Assembly: GCF_023159225.1 (NCBI RefSeq)
Contig: NC_063167.1
Coordinates: 21,331,360-21,395,359 of the forward strand
Source of the DNA: Perognathus longimembris pacificus
Lineage: Eukaryota; Chordata; Mammalia; Rodentia; Heteromyidae
Direction of reading: 5' to 3'
Length of the DNA stretch: 64,000 bases
This document shows, in pieces, positions 10,437 to 22,824 of this stretch. The translations under genes and the position numbers were made by a program. The notes beneath the pieces were generated by a model. The model had not been told where the DNA came from, made no database searches, and saw only the letters and a program-made list of their open reading frames with translations. Within the stretch, counting starts at the first letter, position 1. Every line of letters begins with the position of its first letter.

Positions 10437-10715
10437 ACTGAGACAAAAATCATGTTACAGAACAGTATGCATGACATATCTAAAATGATCCTATTTGGTG
10501 ACATGGGAAGACTGTTATAATTCTACTTTCATGCACATTCTGAAATCTTCTGGAGTAATCCAGAAGGAGCTATTAATAAGTAGGACTGGGGATCAGCGGG
10601 GGTGGGGGAAAGACAGGATTTCTTTTTTCACCATCTGCTCTTCTTTGCTATCTGAATTTTTGCCCTGAGCATGTATCACTTTTATAGTAATTAAAAAGTA
10701 GTTATAACTAATTAA
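10437..10715 (+). mobile_element. Ancient L1M 3' end
   Basis: ATGTTACAGAACAGTATGCA, GATCCTATTTGGTGACA, then TGAATTTTTGCCCTGAGCAT and TATCACTTTTATAGTAATTA are the terminal untranslated region of old L1M elements. It continues 9600-9735 across SINEs and the purine array. Confidence 0.7.
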
Positions 10716-11045
10716 ACTTACAGGAAAGAGAAAGAGCAAGTAAGAGATTGACACATGGCTGGGAGGGGAGGAAATTCAGGCCATTTGGGCAACTCAACCT
10801 GGAAGCTGTTCAGCCCAAGGGGTTCCTTGGAGACCTTCATGTGCCATCTCCAGACACCCATGTGACTTTGGTGAAGGAAAACAAAATGCCATCCCACCAA
10901 ATTGGTGGCTTCCAAAAGAAGTTCATCATTTCACAGAGGAAAATCTTCCTCACATACACAAAACTCATCTAACAAGGCCAGAGCCCCCGAGTCCCCCAGT
11001 TTAATTCAGTGTTCACTTAGCCCACCCCGTCGAGTGTGCTGTGGA

Positions 11046-11188
11046 CCTGATATGGTTTGGATCTGAAATGTACCCCCAAAAGCCATGTGTTGAGGTCTTT
11101 GTTCCCATCACATCGGTGTTCAGATGTGAAGTCTTGAGAGGTGACTGGACCATGCATGAGATATATTGATGGATTCATAACTGAATGT

Positions 11189-11257
<69 letters not shown>

Positions 11258-11415
11258 CCATTTCCTGGCCGCTAGGAAGTGTGCAGCTCTGCTCCACAAA
11301 TCCTCCCCAGCATGCTGCTCTGCCACATAGAGGGCCACAGCAATGGGAGCATGGAATGAAATCTCTGTAATCCTGGGCCAAAGTAATGTTCTGTTACTAC
11401 AATAGAAAGTAAGTG
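11046..11415 (+). mobile_element. MaLR-type LTR with an internal (TC)n expansion
   Basis: It opens CTGATATGGTTTGGATCTGA and AATGTACCCCCAAAAGCC. It ends TGGGCCAAAGTAATGTTCTG and TTACTACAATAGAAAGTAAG, the start and end layout of MaLR LTRs. The (TC)n run at 11190-11250 lies inside. No internal sequence accompanies it. Confidence 0.7.
11190..11250 (+). repeat. (TC)n microsatellite
   Basis: About 30 perfect TC units inside a MaLR LTR. Confidence 0.98.
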
Positions 11416-11809
11416 GTACAGGACTTGGCCACTGTGGTGTCTCACTTGGTTCCAGAGGTGGTCTCCATGAATTACAACATACCTCATGCATGCGCCCAGT
11501 GTGGTCACATCCTGTACTTACCTCTCAGGGCCAGCAGACTGAGCTTGTGCATTGGAATAAACAAGTCTGTTTTCACTGAGCGATGTGCAGATGTGCACAT
11601 GGGCTGGGTTGCTGTTCTCCAACTGGTGTACCAAATTTCCACTACTATCATGGGAATTGCTAAGAGAATGATACACATGAATCCGGGCTCCTAGCCCTAG
11701 GAAGTCCCTTTAAAGAGGTAATGATTTCCCTCTACTTCAGCCTTACCACTTTAGACTAGCCAGTCTTCGAATAGGTTTGCTTGAGCAATGTATTAAAAAA
11801 AAAAAAAGC

Positions 11810-12270
11810 CTGACCCATCTATTATCCAATCATCCTTTCATCCTCCTATTCATGGGTCCTATCCTATTTGTTCCAACACCTGTGTGTCTTCCCCATGAAT
11901 CTATTCATTGTCCACTGCATTCATCTCTCCATTAATGACCATCACATTTCATCTCCTCAAGCTTCTCTGCCATCTGTCCATTCACCCTTCACTTGTGTTT
12001 CCATTTATAAATCGATTCCATGCACCCCCCCACCCCCAGCCTATCCCATCTAACCTTCCATTTTCCTAACCCCTCAGCCAGCCACATCCTCTCATTCCAG
12101 TTGTCCAGGCATTAAACTATCCCCTATATCACAGCCATCCATCTACAGTACTCATCTGCCCCAACTCTATCGATCCCATCTGGTTGTCTGCTTATCCACC
12201 ACCCTCCCTACCATCCATCTACCCACCAACCTGCCCAGCCATCCATTCAGCAATCACATCTCTTCATCCT
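11810..12270 (+). repeat. Degenerate CATC-rich low-complexity tract
   Basis: Pyrimidine-rich sequence with many scattered CATC, CCATC and TCATT units, likely an old decayed tetranucleotide array. No coding signal. Confidence 0.65.
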
Positions 12271-12353
12271 ACTTTATAACTCAAACTTGATTATGCCACT
12301 GAGGGTGGTCAGACCAGAAACACCAAGGTCTAATGACTATATAAAAATACTCT

Positions 12354-12570
12354 GGGTGCCAGTGGCTCATCCTATAATCCTAGCTACTCAGAAGGCTAAG
12401 ATCTGAGAATCATAGTTCAAAGCCAGCCCATGGCAGAGAAGTCCATGGAACTCTTCTCTCCAACCACCAAAAAGTTAGCAATGGAGCTCAAGTGGTAGAG
12501 TGCCATCCATAAGCAAAAGGCACAATGCTTAGACCCTGCGTTCAAGCCCCAGTACCAGTACCAAAACAAA
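12354..12570 (+). mobile_element. B1/tRNA dimeric SINE (Geo-like)
   Basis: GGGTGCCAGTGGCTCATCCT, GCTACTCAGAAGGCTAAGAT, then GAGCTCAAGTGGTAGAGTGC and GTTCAAGCCCCAGTACCAG with an A-rich tail. Confidence 0.9.
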
Positions 12571-13305
12571 AACAAAGGAAAGTGGTTGAAATACTGTCAG
12601 TTCTTCAAGGCCCACTGGGCTCTTTTCACATAAAACCTATCTGAGCACTCTATCAAATGAAGAGCAAAGAAAGGGGTGGAGTGGGGAGAATGCGGTCATA
12701 AGATTCAATGCATATCCTGTAACAATAAAAATATGGGAAGGGGTGGGGTTGGAAGGGATGGAGGAGAATAATCAAAGGCGTGACATTGATCAAGATGCAT
12801 TGTATCCATAAACTGCATTGTTGAGTAGCAACTCCTATGTACAACTACTTAAAATAATTTTTATAACTCCACATTCCTCTTCTTTGCACACAGACTCTCA
12901 CCTGAGCAGCGGAGACCTCTAGGTACCAATAAGGCTTGGGAGTGGGGTGGGGGGAGGCATCAGACTCAAAAGCAGTCTGTAACCTCCAGTGTCCATCCTC
13001 AACTGAGGTAGACAGTCTCTTCTTCCGAGCTTAGAGTGAAGTCCTGTCCCCGATGCCTACGCCTCTGGCACAGTTGTCTCCCTAGTCTATGTTGGCACCA
13101 CCAGTCCTGTAACCACTCACAATCAATACCACTCAGCACAACGTCAACCAAAGAATGCTCCTTCCAATTGGGAAGACTAACATGAGACCTAACGTGTCAC
13201 ACATGCAACTAGGGAGGGGCCATAGTGAGTCGTTTCCACCAGACATCCAATTCCATCTTCACTCTTAATTCTTTCCCTTAGGCAAAACAAAAGGCTCAGA
13301 GGGAA
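12571..13305. other. Unannotated non-coding stretch
   Basis: No clear repeat or exon. The part from 12600 to 12860 is AT-richer and may be a decayed LINE fragment. Confidence 0.35.
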
Positions 13306-13400
13306 AGCACAGAGGGGAAAACAGAGAGGTTAAGTAATTGATCTGTCATCACATAGCAACTGAGAAAGTTCCAGACTCTAAACCCAGATCTGACTCCAAC
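13306..13400 (+). mobile_element. MIR-type SINE relic
   Basis: GAAAACAGAGAGGTTAAGTA followed by CATCACATAGCAACTGAG and AACCCAGATCTGACTCC matches the MIR 3' half. Confidence 0.65.
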
Positions 13401-13917
13401 AAACTGTTATAAGGAAGATAACTTCCAGGGAGATGAAAATAAAAATGGAAGCAAGGAAGCACTCCATTTTCCTAATTTGCTGACCAAGAAAAAAAGAGAT
13501 CATGTGGATTATAAATTATTTACTAAGTGCTATTTGGGTGTGAGGTGCTGGTTGAAGGTTCTCTACATGTTATTTTATTAAAAAGAGGGGACTCCAGCCT
13601 CAGGTTGTCCTTCTATACAGCAGAGGGAGCAGATCCCCACTCAAGAATTCAGGAGTTTGGGGCCTCTTGGTCCTTGTGCTCTGGACTGATAAGTTTTCCT
13701 CTAAGATGGAACTGGACCACAGATGTACCTTGACCACAAGCTTAGTGGTGAGACAGGATCCTTAAGTCTTGGCGAACAATAAAGAGGGTAAATTCCTGCT
13801 TCCCTTATTTGCTGGTGTTTGTGGCCAACTTACCTTTCCTGCCCAGTAAGAACACCTCCAGCAACAGGACAGTCACAGACTTCATTCCTTCATTCATTGA
13901 TTCATTCATTAGAAGTA

Positions 13918-14162
13918 CCTGGGGTTTGAACTCAGGACTTCATGCTTGCTAGGCCAGTGCTCTACCATTTGAGCCACATCTCTAGCCCTTTGCTTTTAGT
14001 TTATCCGATAGGGTCTGATGCTTTTCCTGGGGCCAGCCTTAGACAGCAACCTTTCAATCTCTACCTGTCTAATCTTTTGTCCATTCTGGTCTCAAACCAC
14101 AATCCTCCTATCTCTACCTCCCAAACTGTTGGGATTACAGATGTGAGTCGCCATACCTGGAC
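13918..14162 (-). mobile_element. B1-like plus ID-like dimeric SINE, antisense
   Basis: The plus strand shows GTTTGAACTCAGGACTTCAT and CTCTACCATTTGAGCCACAT (reverse of the tRNA-like half). A reversed B1 half follows, with GGTCTCAAACCACAATCCTC and GGGATTACAGATGTGAG. Same family type as 1373-1572. Confidence 0.75.
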
Positions 14163-14189
14163 CTTATTTTTTGATGTCACAGTTTGTTT

Positions 14190-14860
14190 AATTGGTCTTC
14201 TTCTCACAGGTGGCTATTTAATTTTTTTTATTTTTCCCTCTACATAAAAGATGCTCTGTGACTTATATATAAATGGTTAACTGTACCTCTGGTTTATTTC
14301 TTTAGGGTAAATTCTTTGAAATGAAATATTGGATCCAAAGAGATGATTTCAAGGGCTGTTGATAACACATTGCCAAGTTACTTTCTGGAAAGTTTGTAAC
14401 AATTTAGACTCCTACAGGCAATGTATGAGAGTGCTCATCTCAGCAGGAGTCTATTTATTCTGGAACAATTTCTATATGTCTCTCTACATGCACACTCATA
14501 TATATATACTCTTATATGAAAGCCTAAGCATGACCTCATGCAAATGAGGACTTCCATGCAATTTTGCTGTTGATTTTTCCTCTTTACATTTGGCTTTCTA
14601 TCTCTCCTACCTCCTTCACCCACACTTCCCACTAACCAATACACACACTCCTAGGTGCCCAAATTAAAGTCTACTTTGCAGTTTTCCGTATTTTTATTCT
14701 CGCTCATAAAACCGTATGCAAACATAAATTTCCATACTCCACATTTACATATCTAGTAGGGCCTTCTGTGTTGTTTATCTTTTTAAAATTAGATCATATT
14801 ACATACACCTCTCAGCATCTTGCTTTTCCCCACTCAATAATAATGACAGTTCAGCTAAAT
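14190..14860 (-). mobile_element. Ancient L1M fragment, antisense
   Basis: AACACATTGCCAAGTTACTT, AACAATTTAGACTCCTACAG and CAATGTATGAGAGTGCTCAT are the reversed terminal L1 region. Further on, AGATCATATTACATACACCT and TTGCTTTTCCCCACTCAATA fit its 3' untranslated part. Diverged. Confidence 0.55.
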
Positions 14861-15059
14861 GAAGTCATGTCTACGGAGTACTTAGCATAGTGACTGGAGC
14901 TCTAAGTACCTGTTATTTATCACTGTTGTTGTTCTAAAGCACGAGTGAGTTGGCATCGCTCCCACTGCTGCAAGGTTCATGGCCAAGGTGGCCCCTCTTG
15001 TCCTGCCAGTCTTGTCTGGAAGGGACAGGAAGTGGCAAGGTCACGCAGCCCTGAGTCAC

Positions 15060-15480
15060 TCTTCATATTGACTAAGCACCTATTATTTGGCAAGGACTGT
15101 CTGTTGCCCAGAGATAGGATGATTGAGCAAAGCCAGACATGGCCCATGCCCTCCTGAAGCTTATAGTCTAGGGAGGGACATCTACAATAGTAGACTGAGG
15201 ACCTTGATCCAAGTGTAATCATCAACTGACATATGGCAAGGGTCTCAAGCCAACAAGGATGATCTAGACTTGTGGAGGGGGGCCAGGGTGGTCCTACAGG
15301 GCTTGTCTAAGGAGAGGATGAGCCATGGTGAATGAAGTAAAAAGGGACAAGAATCCTCCAGACAGAAGAATCAGTACATGCAAAAGCCCAGAAGCAAGCA
15401 GGAAGAAGTGTGGCTGCTGGAGAGCCTGGAGGAAGGCAGGAGGCTGAGTGCATGTCCCTGAGCAGTGCCAGGGCCCTCTG
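15060..15480 (-). mobile_element. L2 LINE relic, antisense
   Basis: TTGACTAAGCACCTATTATT, CCTCCTGAAGCTTATAGTCT and, later, GCAAAAGCCCAGAAGCAAGC follow the antisense L2 3' end order. Confidence 0.65.
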
Positions 15481-15589
15481 AAGGCGAGGGTGGAGACCAA
15501 CTGCTGCTGCACCAAGAGCTCAGGAAACAAGTTTCCTCCCAATGTCACTGATCCCACTGAATTCAGCAGGCCCCGTCACCTTGGCAACC

Positions 15590-15775
15590 GTCAGCAAGGA
15601 CCAGGCCAGAGCTAGGTAAGTGCTTTGTGCACATCATCTAGCTGCATCAGTACAAAGACTTCGTGAATTAGGGATTAGAGTCAAGGAATGGAGGCCTAAA
15701 GAGACATGAGGTCTCTCACACAGGCTAGTACTGGGCAGGGCTGGGATGCGAGCCTAGTCTGTTACCCCAGCTTCT
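15590..15775 (+). mobile_element. MIR-type SINE relic
   Basis: AAGTGCTTTGTGCACATCAT, GGAGGCCTAAAGAGACATGA and a terminal GATGCGAGCCTAGTCTGTTA follow MIR from middle to 3' end. Confidence 0.65.
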
Positions 15776-15897
15776 GAGGACACCCCACATGATTCCTGAA
15801 GCCCTTGGTGAGGATGTATCAGCCACCTCCAGTGGTGACTCACAAGGTTTTGTTGCGGCTGGGTCCTGAATATCACTTCCCAATAAGTGCCCATATT

Positions 15898-15970
15898 CTT
15901 CCCCTCCTCCTCCTCCTCTTCCTCCTCCTCCTCCTCGTCCTCCTTCTTTTCCTCTTCCTCTTCCTTCTCC
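15898..15970 (+). repeat. (TCC)n-rich trinucleotide tract
   Basis: CTCCTC and CTTCCTC units run for about 70 bases. The glutamate-rich frame on the minus strand is a repeat effect. Confidence 0.93.
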
Positions 15971-16141
15971 TCACTGTCCCCCTCATATCCTGGGCTCCAG
16001 CACAACACACACAGGTACAGTTTGAGCCAATGAGACTCTTTATCTATTCTTGTAAACAGCAGGCTCTTGGGGAACCTTCCACTCCTTTAACCCCCTACAC
16101 TCTGAAGTTCCATTTCTAAAGTTCTGCCTTCAACAATGACT

Positions 16142-16172
16142 CTCTGTCTCTCTCTGTCTCTGTCTCTCTTTG

Positions 16173-16224
<52 letters not shown>
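16142..16224 (+). repeat. (TC)n followed by (CA)n microsatellite
   Basis: A degenerate TCTCTG run leads into about 25 CA units (16175-16224). Confidence 0.97.
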
Positions 16225-16226
<2 letters not shown>

Positions 16227-16259
16227 GCTTGCTGTTCTATCATCAGTACTTCCAGGAAT

Positions 16260-16720
16260 CTTGGTTCTCTTTCTTCCTTCATTCAACATCCCATAAATAT
16301 TCTACTACTATGTGAAAGACACTATGAGAGAAGTTGGGCCCACCAGAGAATAACACAGACAAGTTCCATTGATCTTGTGGGACTGACTTGAAGGGAAAGA
16401 CGGTAAATGAGAAAGAAATGTATATATGATTTTCTAAAAGTTAAAAGGAGAAGCAAAGGTGGTGACTCACCCCTGTAATCTCAGTACTCTGAAGATAGAG
16501 GCAAGAGGATGGTGAGTTCAAGGCTGGCCTGGGCTATATAACTAGACCCTGACTCCACCGAGAAATAGTGAAGGAGGGAGTTACTGCTGATAAGGCACGT
16601 GGCAAGCCTGCCAGAGGAGGTAACTTCCGCAGAGAAACAGAGGAGAGGAGAGCAATGGCTGAGTCCTGTGGTTACTTGGGGACAACGAACCCTAATTCTA
16701 TGAGACAGCAATGGCAGGGA
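16260..16720 (-). mobile_element. L2 LINE relic, antisense, split by a SINE
   Basis: CATTCAACATCCCATAAATA and GAGAATAACACAGACAAG, then, after the SINE at 16451-16565, AGGCACGTGGCAAGC and GCAATGGCTGAG, read as an old antisense L2 body. The second part is weak. Confidence 0.5.
16451..16565 (+). mobile_element. B1-like SINE monomer
   Basis: GTGGTGACTCACCCCTGTAA, TCTCAGTACTCTGAAGATAG and GAGTTCAAGGCTGGCCTGGG follow the B1 consensus order. Confidence 0.8.
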
Positions 16721-17165
16721 ATCACTTGGAGAATGCCAAGGGAGCTGGGACAAGTCATAGGGGGTGAGGTCAGGAAGAAAGCCAGGGTTGAGAACAAGGG
16801 GGGACTCTGGCTTACTCAAAGGTGACAGGAGCCACTTTGGAGCCGAGGAAGGGTATCTGCCTGAAGGTGTTGGAAGCTCTCCAGCCCCAAGGATGGAACA
16901 AAAATGGCAAGAGGCAAAAGAGGACCATGGGGGAGGACTCCTGTGGGGATTTAGGTAAGCAATGGTGCCAAAGACTCCAGAGATATGGCACATGGTACAG
17001 GGAGAGTCAGGGGTTGGGGGAATCCAGATTTATTCTGAAAGCAGCAGAGCTAGGGGGATTTGCTCATGTGAAGAGAGGACAGAGAGAAAGAGGTGGGGGT
17101 AGGGCAGTGCCTGGGTTCTGGGCCCTGCACTATACAATGACCACCTCCATGTGCATCACACACAC

Positions 17166-17207
17166 ACCACCACCACCACCACCACCACCACCACCACCAC
17201 CACCACC
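17166..17207 (+). repeat. (CAC)n trinucleotide microsatellite
   Basis: About 14 perfect CAC (ACC) units. The proline-rich and tryptophan-rich frames across it are repeat effects. Confidence 0.97.
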
Positions 17208-17949
17208 CCACCTCAGGAGATGAGTTCCTCCAGGCACAAACCATTCTGTTCACCTCAGTCACTTGCACAGAGCCATGCCGGTGATGTTTGCTAAGTGCCT
17301 GAGTCATGAAGCCCATGAGCAGTGTCTCTGAGCCTTCCCTTTGCTGCTGTGGCCTTCAGGGAAGAGACAAGGGGTCATCCTGTTCTCACAGTCCCTCAGA
17401 CTTGTCTTTCCCCATCTGGGGGCTGTGAGCCGATGTCATGACACATCCGATAGACCAAGGATTTGCACAAGTGGCTTAGTCAGCTTGTCCTTGAAGCTGA
17501 GGCCCAGAAGTGATTGTTCTTGGGGTCCCCCTCAGTCTCCTTCAAGACAGCTTCCGGCCCTTTGGGAGATGGCAGCCCTCAAGTGTTGAGCTGCCAGCAC
17601 AACACAAGTCCAGTAGAATTGGTCTTTGCGAGGTCCTGTGAACCTACCACCATCTCTGCTCAAGGCAGGCAAGAATGTCTCTCCCTTCCCTACGATGAGG
17701 GAGACTGAGGGCTTATTGCCTAGAGCACTTAATGCCTAGTGTACACAGGGCTCAGCACCAGAATATGAATGAACCCAGCAATAACAGGTGAAGAAAGTAA
17801 GCCTGAGAAATGACAGGAACATTCATAGGGTAGTATGACCATATCTCTCCATTTGCCTTGGGTAACACTTCATTAGGAAGAAGAGAATGGGTCTCTGCCC
17901 AGAAGCAGGCTGCTGTGGGTGTTATTACAACACCCATCTAGCCAGTGGG

Positions 17950-18085
17950 ACTTTCAGCCATTATTGAGCATCACTGAGCCTCAACTCACCTATCTGCCAA
18001 GTGGGGATGATCATGAAACCTATCCTGAAGTCCTGCTGTAACCCTCACATTCAGTGGTGTATACAAAATGCTGAACAGAGCATGT
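17950..18085 (+). mobile_element. Possible MIRb relic
   Basis: GAGCCTCAACTCACCTATCT, GCCAAGTGGGGATGATCATG and GTATACAAAATGCTGAACAG resemble the MIRb middle to end. Confidence 0.5.
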
Positions 18086-18479
18086 ACAGAAGGAACTCTG
18101 TCCATGAAGAAAACGACACACGGTGGCATTCTTACAGAAACAGTGTGTGACCCGCCCCAAAGCTGGGTGCCCCAGCTGTGTGCTGTGGTGGAAAAAACTG
18201 TAGAGACACCATTCAGAGGCTCTGCATGGGTAGTAGCAACCATCCCAGTGCTATCTCTCTTCCCTATGTCTATAATGTGGGAGTGACTCCACAGCCTCCT
18301 CCCCCAGCAAGGTCTGGAGATCCTTTCACGGGATACTGGAGAGTAGACATTTGGCATGGCAGCAGTTAAAATGGAATAGGCACCCCACAGGTCCCAGCAC
18401 ATGCTCATCCCAAAGCAGCAGCTTTCAGAGTCATGAGCAACAACAGCTGCCAGAGAAAGAAGCCTTGGTCATGCTCTTC

Positions 18480-18810
18480 TTGGCCCAACTAACTTCTCTG
18501 CCAGGATTCCAGGTCTCAGGAACGCAGCCACCCTCAGGAAGTCATTCCTGATCCCAGTCCAGCTTCTTGCTTTTTCTCTCTGCTCCCACAACCCCCCTCC
18601 TAGTCTCGTATTAGGCTGCATTGCAATGCTCATTGCACTGAATTTAATTACCTGTTTTATTGTCTGTCCACCCAGAGGTGATATACTGAAATGAACAAAA
18701 ACTTAGGGGTGGAGAACAGATAACCATAAACCATCCACTGTCTATAGAGCCCAGAACTCAGCACAGTCCCTGGCACAAAGTATGAGCTCCATAAAACCTG
18801 GCTAAGTGGG
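18480..18810 (+). mobile_element. L2 LINE relic, sense
   Basis: CAGGAAGTCATTCCTGATCC, then AATTACCTGTTTTATTGTCT, CAGCACAGTCCCTGGCACAA and GTATGAGCTCCATAAA are the sense L2 3' end in order. Confidence 0.7.
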
Positions 18811-19614
18811 GGCATGGACGGCTGAATGCACAGAAAGGAGAAAAAGGGAAAGAAGGGAGGGAGGGAGGCCAGGAAGGAAGGAAAAGCCTTGGCATGGCTC
18901 TGTCTTATGCTAGTCACTTTCCCTGTCCTCCCCCTGCTGGCTCTTTTTGCATTGGACCTGTGACTCCACTCAATTTCGGCCCTTCATCTGCAAAGCAAAT
19001 GTATGGTGCCTGGCTCGAATCCAACATCAGTTTCTATCAAGGAGCTAACCAAGGCGAATCAGGTCTGACTCCAACACTAGCGCCTGTGAAACAGTGGTCC
19101 TGTTCTCTCACAATTCACCTGGATGAAGCACCCACTCCAGCTACTCTTCCGGGGACAATGAAGGGAAGAAGAAAAATGATCAATTTATTTTCTTATTTCA
19201 ACATGTCACAGAGATAAGTGAGCCAGATGATCAACGTCTTAGTCAACATCGCCTCTTAGTCTAGATACGGGCTGTGAGGACCCTCCAGACTGGGAGGTGA
19301 ATGGGGGCCCTCTCCCTCTCCTCCCTCCCCAGATACCCTGTGGCTACTTGTGTGCTTGGATTCATACCCATCTGTAATATCAGAGATTTCCACTGCAGTC
19401 CCAGAGGACAGAGTCCTAGTTGCACACACATCCTCTACTTTCTCCCCAGCCTGGAGGAAGACTGACTTGCCCTAACAGAGTTTGGGAGCCAGAAATCTGG
19501 GTGAAACTCAGGCCCAGTCTGCTTCTCCCTTCCTGGGACTCACCTAGCAGCCCTTGTCCCAGAAGCAAAGCCTGAGGAGATCATCTTCACTGGGGAACAA
19601 GAGGTGCGAGCTTG

Positions 19615-19742
19615 CATGTGTCTGTGTGTGTGTCTGTGTGTGTGTCTGTCTGTGTGTCTGTCTGTGTCTGTGCTTGTGTGTGTGTGTGTGTCTGTGTGTG
19701 TGTCTGTGTCTGTGTCTGTGCTTGTGTGTGTGTTTGTGTCTG
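19615..19742 (+). repeat. (TGTGTC)n/(TG)n array
   Basis: TGTC, TGTG and occasional TGCT units for about 125 bases. It lies at the 3' end of an antisense SINE, so it probably grew from the SINE tail. Confidence 0.95.
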
Positions 19743-19956
19743 CCCACTGATACTAGGGCTTGAACTCAGGACCTCGACTGGCTTTTTCACTGAAGAATGA
19801 TGTTCTACCACTTGAACTACATACACCTCTACTTCCAGCTTTTTTGCTGGTTAAATTTGAGATAAGAATCTCAAGGACTTTTCTGTCCATGCTGGCTTTG
19901 AATCACAATCCTTCCTTCTCAGCCTCTTACAAGTGTGAGCAACAAGCACTGGGCAA
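19743..19956 (-). mobile_element. B1/tRNA dimeric SINE, antisense
   Basis: The plus strand shows GGGCTTGAACTCAGGACCTC, TTCTACCACTTGAACTACAT, CTGGTTAAATTTGAGATAAG and CATGCTGGCTTTGAATCACA, the reverse of the family in full order. Confidence 0.85.
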
Positions 19957-22824
19957 GAATAACGCATTAAGAAGATAAGGTAACCACATGTCTAATCAAC
20001 TTTATCAGTGAGAAAGCTGATGTTTCCATCTTTTCATTTGACTCTTCTTGTGTTTTTACTCACTCAGTCCCAAACTTAAGAGGGGGAAGAAAGGCCTGGT
20101 TGAGAGGAAGGTGAAGAGAAATTAAACAAGATTGGTGTTCCCAGACCCCTGTGGGTCTTCTAAGGCAGTAATGAGAGTTTGGGAACTATTTTCAATGTTG
20201 CAAAGAGCCTCACAGAACCTGCATTTACCCACGATCAAAATGCACAGGACAAATAAATGCCAAGTGTCTGCTTTGGGCTGGAACAAATCCCAAGCAGTGA
20301 GGTCACACTGCCCTCTGTCCATTCTGATTGGTGGGACTGAGCCATGTCCCTCTGGGGACCCCAGGAGGAAGACAATTACGGGATGTTGGTTTCCCCCACC
20401 CCTCTGCTTGACTGCATGAGAAACTTTAGCCCCTTGGCAAGAATGCTTGCTGCTTAAAAGAGGAATTGAAGTCCATTGGGCAGGATGAATGGGGTAGCCT
20501 CATCTTAGATAAAGGGGATAGCACTTCTCCACAGCCCCTCACCTCACCTCTGCCAAGAAGGTACCTTTTCCAGGGCCAAAGAACAGAACCATCCATGGGA
20601 GGGAAGGGAGAGATTCACTGCCTCAAGTCAGAAGATGTACAAGGGATAGAGGCAGAGACCACAGAGGCAGTGGGAGGGTGCTGGACTCAGTATGGGGACA
20701 GCAGGGATGTGGAAAGAATGAAAGGACAGCCTCCTGACTGACTGTCTATGCAGCTCTTCCTTGCCTGGACCTACCTTGGCCCGCCAGCTGCCTCTAACAA
20801 ACCTGGTGACCCTCTGGGAGTTCTGATGAACCTCATGCCCACCCTTCGGCAGAGACTCCCCCTGTAATGTTGCAAGGTAGGTGGGATTGGGGAAGAAAGC
20901 TGCTCTGTGCTGATGGGTATGAAAACACAGGGACAAGAATGGAGGGGAGAGATTCATAAGAATCTTGATTCATCCATGTAAACCATAATAAATGCAGTCT
21001 GCAGGAAAGAGTGCTTGAAGCAGAGTACTCTTGTGGGGGGGGGGTGTAGTATGTGGACACAGGAGAACCATAGCCATGAACAACTTGGTCGTGTCAGGAG
21101 CAGGAGGGGCCCTCAAGCTCATGTCAACCTCAGCTCACAGACAGGGGCCGCCTTTCCTTCTGCACATGCTCAGGAGGGTAGATTCCCTCAGTTCCATTCT
21201 ACCTGTACCTGCTAGGGGAGGGAGGGAGAAGTCTGTCCTTCTCATGCTGAGGGCTGCCTGGAAAAGCACATACTGGGAATACACTGGAGACCAATCCTAT
21301 CCCAAGTCTGCAGAAGTTCCAAGTGCACAGTTCCTAAGATTTAGGAGATGGAATGGGATGGAGGGAGGAGGAGGAGGAGGAGGAGGAAGAGGCAGCAGCA
21401 GCATCCATTTCTTAGGGAACCCTGTTCTCCAACACAATGCACCAACAGACCTTTTGGGGGGGGGCATGGAGCATGTGACCAGCTATTATTAAATAAATCC
21501 ATCTGGCTATATCACTCTTCATACTTACCCCCCCCCCCCAGCCACTCAGAGCCTTCTACAACAGGGAGTGTTCGTAGCCTGTCTTCCAAGGCTACTCTTA
21601 ACCTAAGACCTTCTGTTTCTTTGCCATTTCTTCAAGAGGCACCAGCTTCTCATTGCTCTTGTGGTGCCCCCAAGTTTTCCAACCCAAAGTGCCTCCCCTA
21701 TACCTTCCTGATGTCACAGAGAGCAACTAGAAGACGACAGACATGGGATCTCACAGTGCTATGGCTTTCTAGGAGAGAGGGTGGAGGAGGAATTCCACCC
21801 CCTGGTTGCACCAGCAAAGCAGCAAAACCTGGGGGGCTACTGGGGAGGTCACATCCACAGGTGCGGTGGATGGAAGGGGAACGAGGAGGGAGGAAGTCAA
21901 GGATGAGTCTCAAGTCCTGCTTGGGAAGCTGCGGGGCATGCTAGAATGTGAACCATCTGTGGGGTACTTAGGTCTTGGGGCTCAAGGGTCCTCATTTTCC
22001 TTGGACACCTAATATAGACACTATCAGCACTTGGACAGTGGTATGAAAGTCACAGGAATGAGTGGAGAATAAAAGGAGAGGGCTAAAAATAAATAAATAA
22101 AAAATGAGAAGGGGGTGGCTGCAGCAAGAGATGAAGCAGAACCATTATGCGAGGAAAGTTTAAGTGGGAAGGAGCCGTAAGCTGCTTCAGAGGCCTCTTG
22201 GGGCAGGCAAGAGGAAGGACAGGCAGAAGGTCAAGAGGCAGGCTGTGGCCAGACCTGAGAAGGTCCAGAAGCCAAGAGAGCCGCTGGGAGTTGGTAAATA
22301 GGAAGTCATGTGGTGCCCTAGGCTACAGCACTTCCCCTGGGGTGGGGAGGGTGGAAGGCAGATGACAGGCACTGAGAAATGACTTGGCAGACACCCTCAC
22401 AGGAAGCAGGGCTGGGATAGGAAGGAGAGAGACAGGGTGAGAGCCAGAACAGGGTGCAGAGTTAGGGAAGGGGTGTTGGTGGTCTATTTTTAAGATCAAG
22501 TAAACCTGTTCATGGGCTAAAAGAGATGGCTAAAGGATTGCCTGTTGTAGGTTCCAGGGACGGCTCTTAGACACCAAGGCCACACTGCCTCCTTCACTGA
22601 GGCACAAACACTTCATGGGGACAAAGGGGCTGGTGAGCCCTGGCAGCTTTGCATGTCTGGGCCTGGCTGCAAGGATAGGGCATGGCTCTATTTCATGGAC
22701 ATAGCAACCGAGGCTGGGAATAAGCTAGAGCCAAGATTTGCCCCCACCTGGCCTTTTCTCCACATTTGTGCTCAAAGAGCATGCAGGCTCATGCTCACCT
22801 ACTCTCTCAGCCATCTAAATCATG
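19957..22824. other. Long unannotated non-coding stretch
   Basis: I recognise no exon and no repeat family across most of this stretch. It holds a GGA-rich patch (21366-21388) and G or C runs (10 Gs at 21035-21044; 12 Cs at 21528-21539). The open frames of 100-200 codons near 21031-21944 and 20628-20957 have low-complexity or no recognisable content and no splice context I would trust. Confidence 0.4.

Noticed and set aside
9982..10504. Serine/proline/leucine-rich frames on the minus strand
   Set aside because: Translation of the GGGA and GGAA array at a SINE tail.
15754..16008. Glutamate-rich small protein
   Set aside because: The acidic run is only the translated (TCC)n repeat.
21348..21944. 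198-codon plus-strand frame
   Set aside because: It starts in a GGA repeat and has no recognisable domain; other frames in the region are equally long.
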